Assembly (NCBI GenBank): GCA_002381185.1
Contig: DFOA01000017.1
Span: 252,921-316,920, forward strand
DNA length: 64,000 nt
Direction of reading: 5' to 3'
Origin: Firmicutes bacterium UBA3553
Lineage (GTDB): Bacteria; Bacillota; Clostridia; Tissierellales; Sedimentibacteraceae
The notes under the pieces were generated by a model. The model had not been told where the DNA came from and made no database searches. It was given only the letters and a program-made list of their open reading frames with translations. This document shows positions 58,549-64,000 of this stretch, piece by piece (the stretch's first letter is position 1; every line of letters begins with the position of its first letter). The translations under genes and the position numbers were made by a program.

Positions 58549-59324
58549 TGTCAAATATCAGCTATGAAGTTCAAGGCGGAATTGCTGTCATTAAAATTAA
58601 CAGACCTGAAAAACTGAATACTTTGACATTGCAAATGTATGAAGATTTAGGGGCTGCTTTTCAAATGGCTCAATCTGATCCAGAAGTTGCAGTTTGCATT
58701 TTAACGGGAGAAGGTGAAAAATCCTTTTGTGTGGGTGCGGACCTAGTGGAATCCATACCATATTTGAATCAAGGACATTATATTGATGAGTGGGATGCAG
58801 CGCATTTGAAGCATATTAAAATGAATAAACCCATAATCAGTGCAATTAATGGAATGTGCATGGGAGGAGGATTTGAAATTATGCTTGGAACAGATATCAG
58901 AGTCGCTTCGAGTACTTCAATCTTTGCATTACCGGAAGTTTCATTGGGAATTGTACCTGCAGGAGGAACTTTAGCCAGATTAGCAAGACAAATTCCTTAT
59001 GTAAAGGCTATGGAGCTGATTCTTACCGGTGATAAAATTGATGCCCAAAAGGCACTTGAATACGGAGTGCTTAATTATGTCGTTGAATCGAGTCAGGTCA
59101 TGGACAAGGCGATGGAAATAGCTGATAAATTTCTTTCTTTGAGTACAACCGCGGTTCAAATTGCGAAGGAATCAGTCATAAAGCTTAGAGAAATGCCATT
59201 GGAGCAGGCTTTTGAAACTGAAGCGATGCTTGGCTATAAGGCATTTACAAGCGAAGATGCTAAAGAAGGTTTAGATGCTTTTTACAATAAGAGAAAACCC
59301 AATTTTCCTTCGAAAAAGTGGTAA
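58548..59324 (+). CDS. Enoyl-CoA hydratase/isomerase (crotonase)
   Basis: 258 aa. Both hydratase glutamates are present: Glu110 (GGGFEIMLGTD) and Glu130 (LPEVSLGIVPAGG), 20 residues apart as in classical enoyl-CoA hydratase. The oxyanion hole lies in SFCVGADL and NGMCMGGG. Translationally coupled to the CoA-transferase. In a branched C6 pathway it could hydrate 3-methylglutaconyl- or anhydromevalonyl-type CoA esters (inference). Confidence 0.92.
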   Translation: MSNISYEVQGGIAVIKINRPEKLNTLTLQMYEDLGAAFQMAQSDPEVAVCILTGEGEKSFCVGADLVESIPYLNQGHYIDEWDAAHLKHIKMNKPIISAINGMCMGGGFEIMLGTDIRVASSTSIFALPEVSLGIVPAGGTLARLARQIPYVKAMELILTGDKIDAQKALEYGVLNYVVESSQVMDKAMEIADKFLSLSTTAVQIAKESVIKLREMPLEQAFETEAMLGYKAFTSEDAKEGLDAFYNKRKPNFPSKKW

Positions 59325-59562
59325 TATTGCAGTTTGAATTTTAAACCTTAATTTTATTGTGAAACGGTCAATCCAGGAAGCTGAAATGAGAAAAATCCAA
59401 ATGTAAGCGAATACTGGGTTTGGCTGCAGGAGTATGGAAAACGATTGGCACAGGTAGCGCTGCTTCAATGCATACAGAAATATTTTGACAACATTCGTTA
59501 TTGATTATTTTTTAGTAAGATTTAAAGATACAGAAATTTAAATACTTTTAAGGAGGAAAATA

Positions 59563-61251
59563 ATGAAAAAAAGTTTTAAAACTACCATAGCAATTCTTCT
59601 TTTAGTGACTATTTTAGCAGGTACTGTCGGTTGCGGCAATACCGGCGAAACATCATCTTCATCTAATAATGGCGCAGATGGAACAGGTGCCGGCAGAGAA
59701 AAAGGCTCTATCGTTATGAGTATGGATTGGCCACTATTCATAGACCCTGCTGTAGGCAGTAAGGGCAGTGATTCAGTTGCAGCACTTAACATGTATGATA
59801 CTCTCATATTTCCCAACAGTGATGGTACGATAAGTAGCCATGTGGCAGAAAACTGGGATGTTTCAGATGACAGCGCCATTTATACTTTCCATTTGCGCGA
59901 TGATGTTATATTTCATAGCGGCAATAAGCTTACGGCATCAGATGTTAAATTCAGTATGGATCGCTTACTGAATATAGGGGAAGGCTTTGCGTATCTTTTT
60001 ACTGATGTGGTACAAGAGGTCAAAGTTATTGACGATCAGACAGTACAATTTACTTTAAAAGTTCCTTCAGGAACTTTCACATCCATGCTTACCCGTCTTT
60101 ATATTCTTGATGAAGAAACCGTTCGTGCTCATATAAATCCAAACGGTTCCTACGGTGAGAACGGTGACTATGGCAAAGAATGGCTATTGGTCAACGACGC
60201 AGGTTCAGGTCCTTATAAAGTAAGAGAAATGAAGACAGAAGAATATCTTGTTATGGAACGCTATGCAGACTATTGGGCAGGCTGGGAAGAGAAGGCTCCT
60301 GAGAGTATCAAGATAGTGGGAGGACTTGATGGAACTGCCGTTCGGACTATGATATCCCGTGGAGAGCTGGACATCACTAATGATGCCCAAACACCTGAAG
60401 CATACGATGCTATGGATGCTATGGATGGAGTAGATGTTACACGCTCACTAAACGGGGTAAATGTTAATTTAATGCTTAACACTAAAAAGGCACCCACAGA
60501 TGATGTACATGTACGTCGCGCCATGGCTTATGCCATAGATCGTGATTCTATTATAAATAATATTTACATCGGCGGTAAAAAATCTACCGGACCTGTAGTA
60601 GCTGGTATGACGGCAGCTGCATTAACTGAGGATGATATGCCATATAATTTTAGCATGGAAAAGGCACTAGAAGAGCTTAAACAATCCAAATATTATGACC
60701 AACTGACAGCAGGCAAGATGGCTATATCATTTACATGGTGCTCGGAAGGTGGATTGCAGCAGGAGAAACTTGCACTATTTATCCAAGCCAGCATGGCAGA
60801 GATTGGTGTTGATGTGGAAATCACAGGAAAGCCTTTTGCAACTATGATGACTGATGCACAAACAGCTGAGACCACTCCCAATGCATCAATTGTAAGTTTT
60901 GCACCTGCTTATTTAGACGCGGGAAGTATTTTGAAAACGAGATATCATTCCAGTTCATGCGGATCATGGGAACAGATGGAATGGCTTCAAGATAACAAGA
61001 TAGATTCCATGATATCAGATGCACTTGTTATTGTAGACCAGAAAGAAAGAAATGATAAATACAAGGAAATTGGAAAAGAACTTGTTGAGCTATGTCCTAC
61101 AATCTGGCTTTTTGATTCTGCTACAAGATGTGCCTATCGTTCTAATCATATAGAAGTATGGCCTGCTGTTGAAAAAAGTATTGAAGGAGAATCTTTCCTC
61201 TATGCAATGGGATATCAATATTATTTCCGGGATTTCAGGATTGCGGGCTAA
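59563..61251 (+). CDS. Oligopeptide/nickel-type ABC binding lipoprotein (DppA/OppA-like)
   Basis: 562 aa. Signal and lipobox LAGTVGC near residue 24, then a Ser/Gly/Asn linker. SBP family 5 core: LNMYDTLIFPNSDGTISSHVAENWDVSDDSAIYTFHLRDDVIFHSGNKLTASDVKFSMDRLL and VRRAMAYAIDRDSIINNIY. Cognate permeases and ATPase follow. The ligand may be the amide conjugate used by the operon, but peptides are equally possible. 238 bp separate it from the crotonase; that gap holds no clear terminator. Confidence 0.92.
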   Translation: MKKSFKTTIAILLLVTILAGTVGCGNTGETSSSSNNGADGTGAGREKGSIVMSMDWPLFIDPAVGSKGSDSVAALNMYDTLIFPNSDGTISSHVAENWDVSDDSAIYTFHLRDDVIFHSGNKLTASDVKFSMDRLLNIGEGFAYLFTDVVQEVKVIDDQTVQFTLKVPSGTFTSMLTRLYILDEETVRAHINPNGSYGENGDYGKEWLLVNDAGSGPYKVREMKTEEYLVMERYADYWAGWEEKAPESIKIVGGLDGTAVRTMISRGELDITNDAQTPEAYDAMDAMDGVDVTRSLNGVNVNLMLNTKKAPTDDVHVRRAMAYAIDRDSIINNIYIGGKKSTGPVVAGMTAAALTEDDMPYNFSMEKALEELKQSKYYDQLTAGKMAISFTWCSEGGLQQEKLALFIQASMAEIGVDVEITGKPFATMMTDAQTAETTPNASIVSFAPAYLDAGSILKTRYHSSSCGSWEQMEWLQDNKIDSMISDALVIVDQKERNDKYKEIGKELVELCPTIWLFDSATRCAYRSNHIEVWPAVEKSIEGESFLYAMGYQYYFRDFRIAG

Positions 61252-61277
61252 TATTAACTTAATTGATATAAAACACT

Positions 61278-61311
61278 ATCCGAATCATCCGGGATGCCAG
61301 ATGATTCGGAT
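61278..61311 (+). other. Hairpin between binding-protein and permease genes
   Basis: Perfect 12-bp arms ATCCGAATCATC / GATGATTCGGAT, no T-run. This position and form suggest an element raising the binding protein's mRNA level relative to the permeases. Confidence 0.65.
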
Positions 61312-61344
61312 GATTTAGTAAAAACTATAGAAAGAAGGTTAGTG

Positions 61345-62364
61345 ATGTTATTGAGAATAGTCAAACAAGTCTTTTCGTACGTGCTTGTTTTATTGGGGTT
61401 GTCAATTTTAATATTTATTATCGTGAGAGTAATGCCAGGAGATACTGCTCGTCTTGCATTAGGTGCCAGAACACCTGAGGCAACTGTAGAAGCATTGAGG
61501 GAAGAAATGCATCTTCACGATCCCTTGTATAAACAATATTATTATTGGATTACAAATGCCTTAAGAGGCGATTTCGGAACTTCGATTATTTCCAAAAGAC
61601 CAGTTTTGGATGATATAAAGAGTTATTTTCCGGCTACGTTGGAGTTAGTTGCCTTATCAGCTGTAATAATGGTCATATTTGGAATATTGCTAGGTGTACT
61701 TTCGGCTAAATATTCGGGAAAGTGGCAAGATGCCGCAATTAGAATTTTTTCTTATCTAGGTGTGGTTTCACCGGCATTTTTATGGGCAGTGCTCGCAATG
61801 CTTTTATTTGCGTATATTATACCAATCTTGCCTTCATCGGGGCGAATTAGTGAATTTATGTCATCTCCGGCTAAAATAACCGGCATGTATACTATAGACT
61901 ATTTATTAGAGGGTAATATCAAAGGCGTGGCAGATAGTTTAAAGCATATCATAATGCCCGCTGTGGTATTGTCTTTTGCCGGCATTAGCCAGGCAGCACG
62001 TATTATCCGCTCCAGTATGACACAAAATATGGATAAGCCATATGCCTTAGCAGAACATGCCTATGGCATACCGGAAAACAAAATATTGTTTAAATATTTA
62101 CTTAAGCCATCTCTTAATTCTTCTGTATCTGTCATGTCGCTGAATATTGCCGCTATGGTTGGCGGAGCTTTTATTGTGGAGCAAATATTCAACTATCCAG
62201 GGTTATCCAGGTACTGTCTTCAAGCTATGTTGAATAAAGACGTCTTTTCTGTTTCAGCGGTAGTACTTTTAATGGGAGTTGTATTTGTTGTTATGAATTT
62301 TTTGACAGACTTATTAATAACTTTTCTTGATCCCCGTTTAAGATATACAAAGGTAGGTGAATGA
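61345..62364 (+). CDS. DppB/OppB-like ABC permease
   Basis: 339 aa from ATG 61345 (site AAGAAGG); the longer in-frame reading from 61294 covers the hairpin. Six helices. LGLSILIFIIVRVMPGD is the typical DppB opening, FGTSI...RPV and DIKSYFPATLELVALSAVI are the family's middle motifs, and the EAA loop is near YALAEHAYGIPENKILFKYLLKPSLNSSV. Confidence 0.93.
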   Translation: MLLRIVKQVFSYVLVLLGLSILIFIIVRVMPGDTARLALGARTPEATVEALREEMHLHDPLYKQYYYWITNALRGDFGTSIISKRPVLDDIKSYFPATLELVALSAVIMVIFGILLGVLSAKYSGKWQDAAIRIFSYLGVVSPAFLWAVLAMLLFAYIIPILPSSGRISEFMSSPAKITGMYTIDYLLEGNIKGVADSLKHIIMPAVVLSFAGISQAARIIRSSMTQNMDKPYALAEHAYGIPENKILFKYLLKPSLNSSVSVMSLNIAAMVGGAFIVEQIFNYPGLSRYCLQAMLNKDVFSVSAVVLLMGVVFVVMNFLTDLLITFLDPRLRYTKVGE

Positions 62365-62365
62365 T

Positions 62366-63283
62366 ATGGATGGAAATAGCAGAATAAGCAGACAAATTGA
62401 AAATGAAAATGCCATTATGCCAAAATTAGACCGTACTGAAAAGGTCAGAAGATTATGGTATAAGTTCTCTATGAATAAGCTATCGGTAGTGGGATTAATT
62501 ATAGTCGTATCTGTTATTATCGTTGCACTATGCCGCAAATGGATAGCTCCTTATCCCGAACACGCAGGTGCGTTTGTAGATTTTGCCAATGCAAGCAAGC
62601 CCCCGTCTTTTGAGCATTTAATGGGAACAGACACTCTGGGTCGTGATGTGTTCAGCCGTGTCATTTATGCATTTAAGGGTGCTTTAACCATGGGTATAGG
62701 CGTATTGATTGTTGTAGTACCTATTGGCGGAATACTTGGTCTTATCGCAGGATACTGGAGAGGAAAATTTATATCAACTGTAATCATGCGTATATCGGAT
62801 GTATTCTTAGCTTTGCCTGCACTGATATTGGTGCTTTGTGTATCATCTATTATGGAACCTAATTTAACCAACGCAATGCTGGCATTATGCGTTTCGTGGT
62901 GGCCGTGGTATACACGTATGGTATATGGCATGGTCGTATCAACAAGAAATGAAGTTTATGTAAAATCGGCGGAGATACTTGGAGCCAGTAAATGGCATAT
63001 ATTGATGAAAGAAATATTGCCTAACTGTCTGGCACCTGTTTTTACAAAAATGACATTGGATATTGGCGGTGCAATACTGGCAGGAGCTACACTGAGCTTT
63101 GTAGGTATGGGTGAACAGGCACCTATTCCATCTTTGGGAGCAATGGTTTCCAACGGTGTAAATTATTTACCCGATCAGTGGTGGCTGTCGATTTTTCCGG
63201 CACTTGTAATCATGGTCATAGTTTTAGGATTCAATCTTACAGGTGATGGTATCAAAGATATGCTGTCTAATGAGGGAGATTAA
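62366..63283 (+). CDS. DppC/OppC-like ABC permease
   Basis: 305 aa from ATG 62366, 8 bp after AGGTAGG; a GTG at 62357 is also in frame. It has the extended N-terminus of DppC, GTDTLGRDVFSRVIYAFKGALTMGIGVLIV, and the EAA loop SAEILGASKWHILMKEILPNCLAPV. Its start lies 1 bp after the DppB stop. Confidence 0.93.
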   Translation: MDGNSRISRQIENENAIMPKLDRTEKVRRLWYKFSMNKLSVVGLIIVVSVIIVALCRKWIAPYPEHAGAFVDFANASKPPSFEHLMGTDTLGRDVFSRVIYAFKGALTMGIGVLIVVVPIGGILGLIAGYWRGKFISTVIMRISDVFLALPALILVLCVSSIMEPNLTNAMLALCVSWWPWYTRMVYGMVVSTRNEVYVKSAEILGASKWHILMKEILPNCLAPVFTKMTLDIGGAILAGATLSFVGMGEQAPIPSLGAMVSNGVNYLPDQWWLSIFPALVIMVIVLGFNLTGDGIKDMLSNEGD

Positions 63284-63287
63284 TAAT

Positions 63288-64000
63288 ATGGAAAAATATA
63301 ATAATTCAGAAAATGTTGTTGATGTAAAAGGTTTACATGTATCATTTCGTACATTTAAAGGTTATTTAAAAGTGCTTAATGGTGTTAATATGCAGGTACG
63401 CCGCGGTGAAAAGGTAAGTATTGTTGGAGAATCTGGATGCGGCAAAACCACTACCGTAAATTCTATTGCACAGATTTTAGCCCGCCAGGCGAAGGTAGAT
63501 AGTGGTGAGATTTTTTTCAATGGAAAAAACATATTTAAAATGTCTTCCAAAGAAATAAAGAATCTGCGGAGTCAGGGTATATCAGTTATTTTCCAAGATC
63601 CTATAGCTTCATTAAACCCTGTATTTACTATTGGTGCACAAATGAAAGAGGTAATTCATTATTCAGGGATAGAAGGAGCTTCCAGCAAACAAGTACAGCA
63701 TGAAAGAGTAATTAATGCTCTTAAAGAAACTTCTCTTCCAGATCCGGAACGCATTATGGAGAATTATCCCTTCCAGCTTAGCGGGGGGATGAGGCAGCGT
63801 ATTTGCATAGCTATGTCTTTGTCAACACCCAGAAATCTGGTGATAGCTGACGAGCCTACCACAAATCTTGATGTGACAATACAGGATCAGGTTCTTAAAA
63901 CCTTAAAGAAAAGAGTAGAGGAGAAAGGCAGTGCGCTTATACTTATAACCCATTCATTAGGCGTTGCCAGGGAGGTTGCAGACAGGATATATGTTATGTA
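63288..64000 (+). CDS. DppD/OppD-like ABC ATPase, 5' part (partial)
   Basis: The frame is open to the window's end (about 237 codons). Walker A GESGCGKTT, Q-loop FQDPIASLNPVFTIG, signature LSGGMRQRICIAMSL, Walker B LVIADEPTTNLD and the H-switch THSLGVA are visible; the C-terminal oligopeptide-type extension lies beyond base 64000. Starts 4 bp after the DppC stop. A DppF homologue probably follows. Confidence 0.93.
   Translation, partial: MEKYNNSENVVDVKGLHVSFRTFKGYLKVLNGVNMQVRRGEKVSIVGESGCGKTTTVNSIAQILARQAKVDSGEIFFNGKNIFKMSSKEIKNLRSQGISVIFQDPIASLNPVFTIGAQMKEVIHYSGIEGASSKQVQHERVINALKETSLPDPERIMENYPFQLSGGMRQRICIAMSLSTPRNLVIADEPTTNLDVTIQDQVLKTLKKRVEEKGSALILITHSLGVAREVADRIYVM

Noticed and set aside
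59380..59510. Possible gene remnant and a TTGGCAC match before the binding-protein gene
   Set aside because: The short frame has no recognisable domain, and the TTGGCAC is not followed by TTGC at the right distance, so it is not a sigma-54 promoter.
1..64000. CRISPR arrays, tRNA or rRNA genes, prophage or intact transposase genes
   Set aside because: No regularly spaced repeats, no cloverleaf or rRNA-like sequence and no transposase or phage proteins were recognised on reading; a covariance scan would be the decisive test.

Overview
The window is AT-rich, densely packed and Gram-positive in style. It has AGGAGG ribosome sites, four T-box leaders, rho-independent terminators, lipoprotein signal peptides, class III ribonucleotide reductase, an archaeal-type AspRS, a degradative HMG-CoA reductase and two in-frame UGA selenoprotein genes. 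This points to a strictly anaerobic member of the Bacillota (Clostridia/Tissierellia; a Sedimentibacter-like organism would fit, but the sequence alone does not prove it). I saw no rRNA, tRNA, CRISPR array, prophage or intact insertion sequence.

Region by region. 1-8.4 kb is the end of an anaerobic cobalamin locus: cobJ, a BtuFCD-like uptake system, an ABC-2 exporter, the cobaltochelatase cbiK and the cobalt ECF transporter cbiMNQO. 8.4-11.2 kb is nrdD-nrdG. 11.2-30.2 kb is housekeeping with much RNA control. It holds an Asp T-box with rearranged, duplicated parts before an archaeal-type aspS, a Val T-box before valS, an FMN-dependent alpha-hydroxy-acid enzyme, a SulP transporter, a guanine-riboswitch-controlled purine permease, an Ile T-box before ilvD, a MacAB-like export operon, a secreted CAP protein, and a Tyr T-box before tyrS. 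30.6-32.5 kb is a gene graveyard with remnants of a response regulator and a Phd/ParE-type toxin-antitoxin pair. 32.5-39.2 kb carries a MATE pump, a D-cysteine desulfhydrase/ACC deaminase homologue, a YwaF-like protein and tldD-tldE. 39.2-44 kb is mostly minus strand: small proteins, two HesB-like selenoprotein genes (each with a UGA codon and a matching bSECIS hairpin), an ABC uptake system and a TM1266-type regulator. 44-47.4 kb has a MerR/zinc-ribbon/methyltransferase-like fusion and a lipoprotein FMN/FAD enoate-reductase homologue.

48-64 kb is the most interesting part. A sigma-54 activator is followed directly by two palindromic sites and a -24/-12 promoter. These drive an operon of an HMG-CoA-lyase-like enzyme, degradative HMG-CoA reductase, both subunits of aconitase X (the family of archaeal phosphomevalonate dehydratase and bacterial cis-3-hydroxyproline dehydratase), a Cys-rich small protein, an amidohydrolase and an AGCS carrier. 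A class III CoA-transferase, a crotonase and an oligopeptide-type ABC importer follow. No mevalonate kinase or isoprenoid enzyme is present, so I infer an inducible catabolic pathway for mevalonate or a related branched C6 hydroxy-acid. The enoate-reductase homologue upstream may act as an electron sink.

Small-scale structure includes a dispersed palindromic repeat family (GGGACGGTTCTTTTT core, four sites), a possible minus-strand small RNA between nrdG and aspS, and an attenuator-like leader before the TM1266 gene.
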